A DNA stretch of 64,000 nucleotides from CAIXZV01 sp963697365 (lineage in GTDB: Bacteria; Chloroflexota; Limnocylindria; Limnocylindrales; CSP1-4), in NCBI GenBank assembly GCA_963697365.1, contig CAVONT010000002.1:1-64000 (forward strand), in the 5' to 3' direction. The notes under the pieces are model-generated. The model saw only the letters and a program-made list of their open reading frames with translations. It was not told where the DNA came from and did not search any database. Position numbers and translations under genes: made by a program. Shown in pieces: positions 17,084-25,040 of this stretch (its first letter is position 1; every line of letters begins with the position of its first letter).

Positions 17084-18277
17084 GTGCCGATCACAGCCAC
17101 CTCGCGGGTGGTCATCGTGGGCGCCGGCGCCGGTGGCCTGACCGCCGCCGAGGCGCTGCGCAACGAGGGGTTCGCCGGGCCGGTCACGTTGCTCGGCGAC
17201 GAGGTCCATGTGCCGTACCACCGGCCTCCGCTGTCCAAGCAGGTGCTCACCGGCGAGTGGACGGCGGACCGCACGCACCTGCTGGACGCGGCCGGGCTGG
17301 CCAGGCTCGACCTGCGCCTCGCCCTCGGCACCCGGGTCACCGGGCTCGACATCGCCGGCCGCAACGTCATCGCGGGTGGCGAGGTGGTCCCGTACGACAC
17401 GCTGATCATCGCGACCGGGGTCACCGCCCGACGCCTGGCGGGCGTCGGCGGTCTCGCCGGGGTCCACACCCTGCGCACGATCGACGACGCCGCCGCGCTG
17501 CGTGCGGACATGGAGACGGCTCGGCGGGTCGTCGTCATCGGCAGCGGCGTGCTGGGGTCCGAGATCGCGTCGGCCGCTCGCAAGCTGGACCGCGATGTCG
17601 TGCTCCTCGGCCGCGCCCGGGGGATGCGCCTCGGGCAGGTCGGCGACCACCTGTCGGCGCTGATCGAGCAGCTGCACCGGGACCACGGGGTCGACGTCAG
17701 ATCGGGTGTCGAAGTCACGGACGTGCTCGGCGACCGTCACGTGGAGGCCGTCGCCCTCTCCGATGGGTCGGTGGTTGCCGCCGATGTCGTCATCGTGGCG
17801 ATCGGAGGGGTGCCATCCACCGGGTGGCTGGCGGGCAGCGGGCTCGACACCAGCGACGGCGTGCTCTGCGACGCCACCGGCCAGGCGGCGCCCGATGTCT
17901 ATGCGGTCGGCGATGTCGCGCGCTGGCGCGACGAGGCCGGCGACGCCGTGCCCCGCGCCGAGCACCAGCTCAACGCGATCGAGCAGGCGCTCGCCGTGGC
18001 GCACCTCCTGGCAACCGGGGAACCCTCCCCCACCATCGTGCCCTTCTTCTGGTCCGAGCTGCACGGCACACGGATCCAGGCCTACGGTCGCTTCGCCGTC
18101 GACGCTCCGCTCGAGACCATCGCCGGGGAGCCGGCCGACGGCCGGTTTGTCGCCGCATCGCGCCTGGACGGCCGGGTCATCGGCATCGTCGGCTGGAACA
18201 TGGCCCGCGACTTCCGCGAGGCCCGCGCTCTTGTCAACCAGTCATCCGCACTGCCGCAGGAAGGGGTCCCGTCGTGA
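17084..18277 (+). CDS. FAD-dependent ferredoxin reductase
   Basis: NAD(P)H:ferredoxin oxidoreductase of the putidaredoxin-reductase type, 397 residues. The first FAD motif is VVIVGAGAGGLTAAEALRNE, the VPYHRPPLSK segment is typical of this family, the NAD-binding motif is VVVIGSGVLGSEIASAARKL, and the second FAD motif includes VYAVGDVARW. It would pass electrons from NADH to the adjacent ferredoxin and on to the P450. The start GTG touches the ferredoxin stop, and its own stop overlaps the P450 GTG, so the three genes form a tight module. Confidence 0.9.
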   Translation: MPITATSRVVIVGAGAGGLTAAEALRNEGFAGPVTLLGDEVHVPYHRPPLSKQVLTGEWTADRTHLLDAAGLARLDLRLALGTRVTGLDIAGRNVIAGGEVVPYDTLIIATGVTARRLAGVGGLAGVHTLRTIDDAAALRADMETARRVVVIGSGVLGSEIASAARKLDRDVVLLGRARGMRLGQVGDHLSALIEQLHRDHGVDVRSGVEVTDVLGDRHVEAVALSDGSVVAADVVIVAIGGVPSTGWLAGSGLDTSDGVLCDATGQAAPDVYAVGDVARWRDEAGDAVPRAEHQLNAIEQALAVAHLLATGEPSPTIVPFFWSELHGTRIQAYGRFAVDAPLETIAGEPADGRFVAASRLDGRVIGIVGWNMARDFREARALVNQSSALPQEGVPS

Positions 18278-19518
18278 CCGACCGCGAAACCGCACCGTCC
18301 CAGCAGGCCCCGTCGGCGTGCCCCTATCCGTTCGCCACGCCGGTCCCGGTGCCCGTGGATGGCACACCGCTGGTGCCGTCACCCAGCCTCGCGACGTACC
18401 GCGAGGCGTGCCCCGTCGTGCCGCTCCGGTACGCCGACGGCCACGAGGGCCTGATGACGACCGATTGGGCGCTGGCCCGATCCATTCTCGAGGACCCTCG
18501 CTTCACCATCACGCACTGGCGCTTCCCCCTCGAGCAGCAGCCCGGCGCGGCCCACAGCCAGGTCGAGGACGACCCGATCGACGCCGAGGCCGAGGAGGCC
18601 CTGGAGGTCGCCAACCTGCTCAAGCTTGACGCTCCGCAGCACAGCCGGTTGCGCAAGACGATCACGGGCCGCCTGTCGGTCCGCTCCGCGCGCTCCTACC
18701 AGGAGCAGGTGCGGGAGATCGTGCGCCGGCAGCTCGAGCACCTCCTGGCGCTGGGCTCGCCCGCCAACCTCACGGTCGAGTTCGCCGAGCCGGTCAGTGT
18801 CTACGATCACTGTCTCGTGCTCGGCATTCCCGACGCGCTGGTTCCGGAGTTCTTCGAGGTCTTCCTCGGAGCGAGTCCGCGACAGCGGAAGCACGACTAT
18901 GTCCGCAAGGCGGTCGCTGCCAAGCGCGGCGACCTGGGCGAGGACATGATCAGCGACCTGATCCGCAGCGATCTGACGCCGGCGGAGATCGAGGGCGTGC
19001 TGGTGCTCGTGATGGCTGCCGGCCGGGACACGGTCGCCTACATGATCGCCACCGCGACCAACATGCTGCTCAAGAACCCCGACCAGCTGCAGCTGCTGCG
19101 CGACAACCCCGAGCTGATCGAGACCGGCATCGAGGAGATCCTCCGGTACGGCGCCATGTTCGTGACGCTGTTCCCCCGCACCGCTCTCGAGGACGTGGAG
19201 ATCGACGGGATCCGCATCGCCAAGGGCACGACGGTGTCCGCGTCGCCCGTGGCCGGGAACCGCGACCCGCAGCACTGGGAGCAGCCCGACACGCTCGACC
19301 TCACGCGCGACGCCTTCGGGCACCTGTCGTTCGGGCACGGCCAGCACGGGTGCGTCGGCCAGCAGTACGCCCGCATGCAGCTCAAGGAGGCGATCACGCA
19401 GCTGGTCGCCGCGATGCCCGACCTCCGGCTGGTGGAGGCCGAGCAGGACGAGCCGATCCGGCCGTTCCCCTCGGAGCTGCCGACCTATCACGCCGGCGAC
19501 GTCGTGATCGCCTGGTAG
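18274..19518 (+). CDS. Cytochrome P450 monooxygenase (class I)
   Basis: A 414-residue soluble P450. It has the I-helix oxygen-activation motif MAAGRDTVAYMI, the K-helix ExxR (EEILRYG), the FPRTALEDVEIDG segment, and the haem loop FGHGQHGCVG with Cys359 as the axial ligand. Together with the ferredoxin and reductase just upstream it forms a complete three-component hydroxylase. The substrate is unknown. Its position between rhamnose genes and aldo/keto reductases hints at a sugar or sugar-linked compound; similar three-gene sets are known to demethylate methoxy-sugars, which is the hypothesis offered here. The sequence is intact. Confidence 0.92.
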   Translation: MTDRETAPSQQAPSACPYPFATPVPVPVDGTPLVPSPSLATYREACPVVPLRYADGHEGLMTTDWALARSILEDPRFTITHWRFPLEQQPGAAHSQVEDDPIDAEAEEALEVANLLKLDAPQHSRLRKTITGRLSVRSARSYQEQVREIVRRQLEHLLALGSPANLTVEFAEPVSVYDHCLVLGIPDALVPEFFEVFLGASPRQRKHDYVRKAVAAKRGDLGEDMISDLIRSDLTPAEIEGVLVLVMAAGRDTVAYMIATATNMLLKNPDQLQLLRDNPELIETGIEEILRYGAMFVTLFPRTALEDVEIDGIRIAKGTTVSASPVAGNRDPQHWEQPDTLDLTRDAFGHLSFGHGQHGCVGQQYARMQLKEAITQLVAAMPDLRLVEAEQDEPIRPFPSELPTYHAGDVVIAW

Positions 19519-19527
19519 GAGCGGGAC

Positions 19528-20502
19528 GTGCAGTACCGGACATTCGGCCGCACCGGCTGGCAGGTGAGCGAGATCGGGTTCGGCGCGTGGCAGATCGGCG
19601 GGCAGTGGGGCGCCGTTGACGACGACGCGTCGGTGGACACGCTCCTGCATGCGTACGAGCTGGGCGTGAACTTCGTCGACACCGCGCAGATGTACGGGAC
19701 CGGGCACAGCGAGGAGGTCGTGGGCCGGTCGCTCCGCGAGTGGCGCGGCGGGAAGGTCTACGTCGCCACCAAGATCCAGCCGGTCGCCTGGCCGGACCCT
19801 GCGGACCCTGATCCCGACATGCGGGGCCGGTATCCCGGCTGGCACCTGCGCGCGGGCACCGACGCCGCCCTCCGACGCCTCGGGGTTGAACGGATCGATC
19901 TCATGCAGCTCCACTGCTGGGTCGAGGACGGGCTCACCGCGCTCGACTGGCTCGAGGTCCTCGACGACCTCCGCAACCAGGGCAAGATCGATCGTGTCGG
20001 GGTGTCGATCCGCGACTTCAAGCCGCACGAGGGGGTCCGGCTGGCCCGATACGGCCTCGTGGACTCGCAGCAGGTGATCTACAACCTGTTCGAGCAGCGG
20101 CCCCAGGATGAACTGTTCCCCGCAGGCCACGCGACGGGCACGGCGATGATCGCGCGGGTCCCGCTCGACTCGGGCTCGCTGTCGGGCTCGTGGACGCCGG
20201 AGTCCTACGCGACCTGGCAGCCCGGGAGCCAGCAGCACGAGATGTTCCGCGGCGAGCGGTTCGCCGAGACGCTGGCCCGGGTCGAGGAGCTGAAGCGGAT
20301 CTGTGCGCCGTACTACCCGACGCTCGTCGAAGCGGCGACCCGGTTCGCGCTCAGCGAGCCCGGCGTCTCGACGATCATCCCCGGCATGCGCTCCCGCCGG
20401 CGCGTGGACGAGAACGTCGCCTTCAGCGACGGCCAGCCCTTTCCTGCCGAGCTCAAGGCCGCACTGGGAGCGCACGGATGGATCCGCGACTACTACCACT
20501 GA
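19528..20502 (+). CDS. Aldo/keto reductase
   Basis: A 324-residue NADPH-dependent (beta/alpha)8 oxidoreductase. It shows the N-terminal FGRTGWQVSEIGFGAWQIGG, catalytic Asp and Tyr in NFVDTAQMYGTGHSEEVVG, Lys in VATKIQ, His in DLMQLHCW, and the cofactor-binding C-terminal SEPGVSTIIPGMRS. The GTG start follows GGAGCGGGAC nine bases after the P450 stop. It is placed to act on the carbonyl product of the P450 or on a sugar aldose; the substrate is not predictable from sequence. Confidence 0.88.
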   Translation: MQYRTFGRTGWQVSEIGFGAWQIGGQWGAVDDDASVDTLLHAYELGVNFVDTAQMYGTGHSEEVVGRSLREWRGGKVYVATKIQPVAWPDPADPDPDMRGRYPGWHLRAGTDAALRRLGVERIDLMQLHCWVEDGLTALDWLEVLDDLRNQGKIDRVGVSIRDFKPHEGVRLARYGLVDSQQVIYNLFEQRPQDELFPAGHATGTAMIARVPLDSGSLSGSWTPESYATWQPGSQQHEMFRGERFAETLARVEELKRICAPYYPTLVEAATRFALSEPGVSTIIPGMRSRRRVDENVAFSDGQPFPAELKAALGAHGWIRDYYH

Positions 20503-21266
20503 CCGGCGAGCGGGCCGGCGACCTGGGCGGCGACGTGGCCGGCGACCTGGACCGGCACCGGCTGCAGCTCCTGCGCCAGCACGAGATCGGGGCACGGCTG
20601 GCCGAGCGTTCCGTGGTCTACCTGCCCCTCGGGACGCTCGAGTTTCACGCGCAGCACCTGCCGATCGGGCTGGACGCCCTCAACGCCGAGGGGATCTGCC
20701 TCCGTGCCGCCCGCGAGCGCGGAGGCCTCGTCTACCCGACCCTCTACTACGGCACGGGCGGTGGCCACGCGTCGTTTCCCTGGTCGATCATCATGCCGTC
20801 GGGCGCCGAGATCACAGCCCTGCTGGCCTACTCGCTCGCGCGGCTGGACGAGCTGGGCGTGGGCCTCGCGGTCATGTTCACCGGCCACTTCGCCCCGGAC
20901 CAGGTCGCCGTGGTCGAGGATGCCGCGGCGCGCTGGAACGCCGGCGGGCACCGGATGAAGGCCCTGGGCCTGGCGGTGAACGGCGCCACGGGCCTCGCGA
21001 TCGCGCCCGACCACGCCGGACGCTTCGAGACGACCCTGCTGCACGCAGTCCAGCCCGAGCTCGTGTCCCCCGAGCGCATCCCGGAGCCCCGCCCCGGGGA
21101 GGCCGGCGAGGATCCGTGGGGCCCAGGGCGCTACGACCCCGGGCACTCGCTGTGGGGCGTCGTCGGGCCGGACCCGCGCGACTTCGACCCCGCCGACTCG
21201 CAGGCGCTCCTGGACGGCTGCGTCCGATGGGTCCTGGCCGAGGTCGACAAGGCGATCGCGGGGTAG
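20478..21266 (+). CDS. Creatininase-family amidohydrolase
   Basis: About 262 residues. The family metal-binding motif appears as LPLGTLEFHAQHLPIGLDAL (Glu, His, Asp kept), with HASFPWSIIMPSG further on. The usual NGHGGN segment is replaced by FTGHFAPDQ, so part of the second metal site is altered. Family members hydrolyse cyclic amides, including creatinine and intermediates of riboflavin/F420 and mycofactocin synthesis. The ATG at 20478 overlaps the end of the aldo/keto reductase by 25 bases; a start near 20600 is possible. It closes the P450 operon. Confidence 0.78.
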   Translation: MDPRLLPLTGERAGDLGGDVAGDLDRHRLQLLRQHEIGARLAERSVVYLPLGTLEFHAQHLPIGLDALNAEGICLRAARERGGLVYPTLYYGTGGGHASFPWSIIMPSGAEITALLAYSLARLDELGVGLAVMFTGHFAPDQVAVVEDAAARWNAGGHRMKALGLAVNGATGLAIAPDHAGRFETTLLHAVQPELVSPERIPEPRPGEAGEDPWGPGRYDPGHSLWGVVGPDPRDFDPADSQALLDGCVRWVLAEVDKAIAG

Positions 21267-21296
21267 TCCCCACCGGGCCCGTGCCCCGCGGGATCC

Positions 21297-22285
21297 CTAC
21301 GACTGCGATCCGCGCGACGGCGCCCGGTCCCAGCGATGGGCTCGCAGCGCCGTCATCAGCTCGTCGGGCAGCGGCCCGGCCTCGGCCGCGGCGATGTTGT
21401 CGGCCAGGTGCTCGGGCCGCCGCATCCCGGGGATGACCGTCGTCACGTCCGGATTCGAGAGGATGAAGCGCAGGGCGAGCTGGGCCATCGTCTCGCCTTC
21501 GGGGACCAGCGGGCGCAGCGCCTCAACCCGCTGCCACCGTCTCGCGCAGGTTCGCAGGGCGTGAAGTACGTGTTGCGCCAGTCGCCGTCCGGCCAGCGGC
21601 TGTCCAGCGTCAGCTCGCCCGTGAGGCTGCCCTCGTCCAGCGGCACGCGCGCGATCACCGCGATGCCCAGCTCCCGGCACAGTGGGAACAGCTCGTCCTC
21701 GGGCGACTGGTCGAAGATGTTGTAGACCACCTGCACCGCGTCGATGAGGCCCGTCCGGAGCGTCCGCAGCACGTTCGACGGCTCGCGGCGGTTGACGCTG
21801 ATGCCCACGAACCGGGCCAGGCCTTCGCGCCGGAGCGCCTCCACGGCGCCCTGCCAGGCGACATCGTCGGCCCACTCGTCCTGCCAGACGTGGAACTGGA
21901 CCAGGCCGATGGGCGGCGCCCCCACCTTGCGCAGCATGCCGGCCACCGACCCGCGGATGTGGTCGGGCGGGAAGACGTCCTTGATCCGGCTGCCGGGCCG
22001 GGCAGGCCACTCGCGGTTCTTGGGCGGGATCTTGGAGGCGAGCAGCAGCTCACGGTTCGGGTTCGCCGCCCGGAGCTCGCCCATGAGGCCGTCGGTCGCC
22101 CCGTACCCGTAGACCTGGGCCGAGTCGAAGAAGGTGACACCCGCGTCCACGGCGGCCTGCAGCACGGCCATCGACGCGCCGTCGTCGGCGCCGGTCCAGC
22201 CGCCGGTGCCCCCGCCCATCCCCCACATGCCGACGCCGAGCTCGCTGATGGGGTCGCCGCTGCGCCCGAATGATCGCTGTCGCAT
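21297..22285 (-). CDS. Second aldo/keto reductase, two frameshifts
   Basis: Aldo/keto reductase beginning MRQRSFGRSGDPISELGVGM, with FFDSAQVYGYG (Asp and Tyr), LLASKIPP (Lys), VQFHVWQDEW (His) and VVYNIFDQSPEDELFP. The C-terminal NADPH-binding part (FILSNPDVTTVIPGM) lies in another frame. Removing two extra bases, a T near 21557 and a G near 21541, restores NLRETVARVEALRPLVPEGE between them. It converges on the creatininase gene and shares the general family of the aldo/keto reductase at 19528, so it may belong to the same pathway. Confidence 0.82.
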
Positions 22286-22318
22286 GAAGGGTCTCCTCGC
22301 GGGTTCGCCGTCGGCCCA

Positions 22319-22867
22319 CTATGTGCCGAACGGGTACGACTCGAGCTCGTTGCCGCTCGCGTCGAGCAGGACGATGAGCGTGATCTCGGTGCCGGCGTCG
22401 AAGCGGGCCATGAAGTAGCCGTGGTCGTTCGCGACCGGTCCGCCGGGCCGGACGACCGGGATCCGCACCACCTCACCGCTGGCAAGGGTGATCGCTGCGA
22501 CATCGGCGGTTGCATGGAGCGTGGAGCCGGTTGCCATGGTGCCGGTCTCGCCGAAGCTGACGCCGATGCCGATGTCGCCGTTGAAGGGCTCGCTGCCGAA
22601 CGAGCAATTCGGCTCGCCTGGCTTGCCGTTCTCGATCACGACGATGCAGGACCCCGCGGCGGTGGGGTACAGCCAGCCCGTCCACGGACCTGCGGACGTG
22701 GTGCCGCTGCCCAGCTGGATCGCCGGCGCCGTCTGGCCCTGGAACGCCGGGGGGCGCGCCGACGGGAGCACGCTGCTGACCTGGTCGCAGCCCGCGAACA
22801 GCGTCAGGGCGAGAACACCGGCGAGGAGTGCCGGATGCGGTTGCGCGGCGAGGTGGTGGCGTCGCAT
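22319..22867 (-). CDS. Putative lipoprotein of unknown function
   Basis: A 182-residue protein whose N-terminus has Arg-Arg, a hydrophobic stretch and the lipobox LFAGC, so it should be lipid-anchored outside the membrane. The mature part contains SCIVVIENGKPGEPNCSFGS with two Cys and repeated beta-type segments (ITLASGEVVRIPVVRPGG, TEITLIVLLDASGNEL). I do not recognise the family. The ATG at 22867 is chosen because it places the signal at the N-terminus; longer in-frame extensions run into the tRNA gene. It is transcribed in the same direction as the upstream tRNA. Confidence 0.7.
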   Translation of the reverse strand: MRRHHLAAQPHPALLAGVLALTLFAGCDQVSSVLPSARPPAFQGQTAPAIQLGSGTTSAGPWTGWLYPTAAGSCIVVIENGKPGEPNCSFGSEPFNGDIGIGVSFGETGTMATGSTLHATADVAAITLASGEVVRIPVVRPGGPVANDHGYFMARFDAGTEITLIVLLDASGNELESYPFGT

Positions 22868-22960
22868 GGCCCCATGGTCGCCGATCGGCATTCCGTCAGC
22901 GTTACGCGTTCGCATGAAGGCGTGTCGCGACACGAGCGAGTCGCCCGAGGGCGAAGGGGG

Positions 22961-23036
22961 TGGAGCGGGAGACGGGGTTCGAACCCGCGACATGCAGCTT
23001 GGAAGGCTGCCGCTCTGCCAACTGAGCTACTCCCGC
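22961..23036 (-). tRNA. tRNA-Gly (anticodon TCC)
   Basis: A full 76-base cloverleaf on the minus strand: acceptor GCGGGAG/CTCCCGC, D-arm GCTC/GAGC, anticodon stem GCAGC/GCTGC around CTTCCAA, and T-loop TTCGAAC. The 3' CCA is encoded (22963-22961). The anticodon TCC reads glycine codons GGA and GGG. Confidence 0.97.
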
Positions 23037-23081
23037 GTGGCCAGATGCTACCCGACGGACTCGCCGCCGGGTAGTCGCCCC

Positions 23082-23870
23082 TCAGGCGAGAGCCTCCTCG
23101 ACCCCGACGTCGTAGCGCAGCCCGCGCAACGTGAACTCCCCGTACGCGAACGGACCCTCGGGCCGCTCGTACACGGCAGATCCATGCGTCGGCACCCGGA
23201 TCCCGTCAACCACGCGATACGTGTCCAGCGGCGTCCGCCAGCGACGAGCCACGAACTCCTTGCCGACGCTCTCGGGCCGGTCATCGGACCAGAAGTCGAC
23301 CAGGCGGTCGCCCTCGAACAGCAGGGTGGCGGCAACGGTCCAGCGGCCGTTGGAGAACGCCACGCGGGCCGTCGCGTCGTCCACCGGCTCCCAGGCGAGG
23401 CGAGGATCCACGAGCGCGCCCGGCGCGAAGGCAACCAGGTCGTTCAGGATCGTCACCGTCTCGCAGCGGCTGATGCCGTCGCCGGCGTGGTCGACCATCG
23501 TCACGGCACCTGCCACCCGCACCTGGAACGTCGCGCTGTCGCCCCGGTACAGGTGGAGCGCCTGCACCGGGAGGCCGAACATCCGCGAGCGCATGAGGAA
23601 CAGGCGCGCCGGCCTTCCGACGACGTTCACTTGGCGGGAGGTGGACTGGAGCCGGTCACCCGGGCGTCGGGCCATGACGGCAGCGAAGTCCAGCATGAAC
23701 GACCGCGGGACCGGCCGCCCCACGGCACCCGAAGCGACGACGTAGCGCCGCACCGGCTCCGGCAGATTGGCCAGGTCGGACTCGAGCAGCACAGGTCCGG
23801 GCAACGCGAGTCCGGGTTCCAGCTCCTCGTGGACTGCGCGCTTCCAGCGCTGCTCGAACGAGGCGGGCAT
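23082..23870 (-). CDS. DUF6544/DUF6920-type conserved protein
   Basis: A 262-residue protein that begins MPASFEQRWKRAVHEELE. It contains LANLPEPVRRYVVASGAVG, FLMRSRMFGLPVQALHLYRG, GDGISRCETVTILNDLVAFAP and GEFTLRGLRYDV, the conserved landmarks of a widespread family of unknown function with a lipocalin-like or outer-barrel appearance. The family name is from memory and should be confirmed. Its ATG overlaps the stop of the membrane-protein gene upstream, and that gene in turn overlaps the MarR gene, so the three form one regulated operon. Confidence 0.65.
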   Translation of the reverse strand: MPASFEQRWKRAVHEELEPGLALPGPVLLESDLANLPEPVRRYVVASGAVGRPVPRSFMLDFAAVMARRPGDRLQSTSRQVNVVGRPARLFLMRSRMFGLPVQALHLYRGDSATFQVRVAGAVTMVDHAGDGISRCETVTILNDLVAFAPGALVDPRLAWEPVDDATARVAFSNGRWTVAATLLFEGDRLVDFWSDDRPESVGKEFVARRWRTPLDTYRVVDGIRVPTHGSAVYERPEGPFAYGEFTLRGLRYDVGVEEALA

Positions 23871-24307
23871 CAGGCGGCCTCCCCCTGCCGCACGCTGGCC
23901 GACGGACCGTCGGCCGACGAGTCCGCGCCCGCACCACGCCGCGCCACCACCATGCCTGCGACCGCGATCGCGATGATCGCCGCGTCCACGAGGATCCCGA
24001 TGCCGGCCTCCGGCAGGCCCGCGGCGCACACGACGGCCGAGCCGATGGCCAGGACGACGGCGAGCGGCACCGCCCACGGTTCGCGCCGCCAGAGGGCAAC
24101 GGCCGCGATCACGAAGCCGATGGCGAGGAGCAGCCAGGCCACACCCACAGCGCGGGTGCCCGTGTCTCCGAGCGCGATCGCGCCGGCGAAGGCCGTCGTC
24201 CGGTACGGGAAGCCCTCGACCTGCGCGAGCCCCCAGGGGACCACGAAGCCGATGAGGTGGATCAGGCCGTGCAGCGCGAGGGCGGCGGCGGCGAGCGCGG
24301 TGATCAT
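23870..24307 (-). CDS. Small integral membrane protein
   Basis: A 145-residue protein with four predicted membrane helices (ITALAAAALALHGLIHLIGF, the GVAWLLLAIGFVIAAVAL region, AVPLAVVLAIGSAVVCAAGL, and a C-terminal helix ending AGMVVARRG). The HGLIHLIGF start is typical of a small family of actinobacterial and chloroflexotal membrane proteins without known function. Start and stop overlap both neighbours by ATGA junctions, so it is translated together with the MarR regulator and the DUF6920-type protein. Confidence 0.75.
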   Translation of the reverse strand: MITALAAAALALHGLIHLIGFVVPWGLAQVEGFPYRTTAFAGAIALGDTGTRAVGVAWLLLAIGFVIAAVALWRREPWAVPLAVVLAIGSAVVCAAGLPEAGIGILVDAAIIAIAVAGMVVARRGAGADSSADGPSASVRQGEAA

Positions 24308-24858
24308 GGTGTCGGGCGAGCCTTTCCGGGACGCGATTGATGGAGTGCGGCGGCGGGTGCGGCCGCACCGGAGGCAACCTCCGGGATCGGAGCGGAGATG
24401 CTGGACTCGGCGGACCGGAGCGCGTCCAGCCATCGCGCAAGGAGTGCTCGCAGGGCCAGCACCTCGTCCGCCTCGAACCCGGCGAACGCCGCGCCCAGGA
24501 GCTGTGCGCCCCGCTGGACGCCCTCGGGCGCGTCGAACCGCCGGACCTTGTCCGTGACCACGAGTCGCGTCGCCCGCGCATCGGCAGGGTCGTCCTGCAG
24601 CCACAGCCAGCCGCGCGTCTCCAGGCCGAGCGCGATCTGCTTCACGTTCTGCCGGGAGGTCCCGTATGCGGCGGCGGCCTCCGAGAGCGAGGGCGGGCCC
24701 CCCGGGAAGCCGCGCACCAGGACCGCAAGGAGGAGCCACTGGCGGGTGGTCAGGTCCCAGTCGGCCAGGGCGGCATCCGTCAGCCGGGTCAGGTGCGAGG
24801 CCACCACGAACACGTTGCCGAACGCTTCCGAGCTTGCTGTCATGAGATCGTCGTCCAT
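24304..24858 (-). CDS. MarR-family transcriptional regulator
   Basis: A 184-residue winged-helix regulator. LTTRQWLLLAVLVRGFPGG and SLSEAAAAYGTSRQNVKQIA form the recognition helix region, and WLWLQDDPADARATRLVVT is the wing with the usual Asp-Asp-x-Arg variant. The C-terminus is Ala/Pro-rich. The ATG at 24858 is chosen because the operator and promoter lie immediately upstream. It heads the operon with the two genes downstream and probably represses it from the palindrome at 24866-24879. Confidence 0.87.
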   Translation of the reverse strand: MDDDLMTASSEAFGNVFVVASHLTRLTDAALADWDLTTRQWLLLAVLVRGFPGGPPSLSEAAAAYGTSRQNVKQIALGLETRGWLWLQDDPADARATRLVVTDKVRRFDAPEGVQRGAQLLGAAFAGFEADEVLALRALLARWLDALRSAESSISAPIPEVASGAAAPAAALHQSRPGKARPTP

Positions 24859-24865
24859 CACATTG

Positions 24866-24897
24866 CGTAAGGTATTACGTATCTGCTTCGCAGTCAA
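24866..24897 (-). promoter_or_regulatory. MarR operon promoter with overlapping operator
   Basis: On the minus strand TTGACT (24897-24892), a 17-base spacer and TACCTT (24874-24869) form the promoter. The palindrome CGTAA-GGTA-TTACG (24866-24879) covers the -10, the usual place for a self-repressing MarR protein. The ATG at 24858 is only about 4 bases beyond the expected start point, so the mRNA is nearly leaderless. Confidence 0.7.
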
Positions 24898-24899
24898 GC

Positions 24900-24966
24900 G
24901 CGGGAGCTGTGAGCTTGGGAGCTGCGCGCTTGGGTCTTGCAAGCTTGGGGCTTGCGTCCTTGCGCA
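24900..24966. repeat. Degenerate ~14-bp tandem repeat
   Basis: About four imperfect units around GCTTGGGNCTTGC lie between the divergent MarR and CoA-disulfide reductase genes. The promoter of the reductase gene must lie within or just after them. Confidence 0.55.
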
Positions 24967-25040
24967 ATCGGAAGAATGCACCGCTCGAAAGGTGCCTGTC
25001 GGACCCCAATACGGGCCGCCATCCCCGGTACGGTCCGTGC

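Noticed and set aside
16889..19518. Terpenoid biosynthetic cluster around the P450
   Set aside because: No terpene synthase, prenyltransferase or other scaffold enzyme is present in the window.
20478..21266. Mycofactocin peptidase MftE or F420 pathway ArfB
   Set aside because: No mycofactocin or F420 synthesis genes lie nearby and the second metal motif is altered; only the family is claimed.
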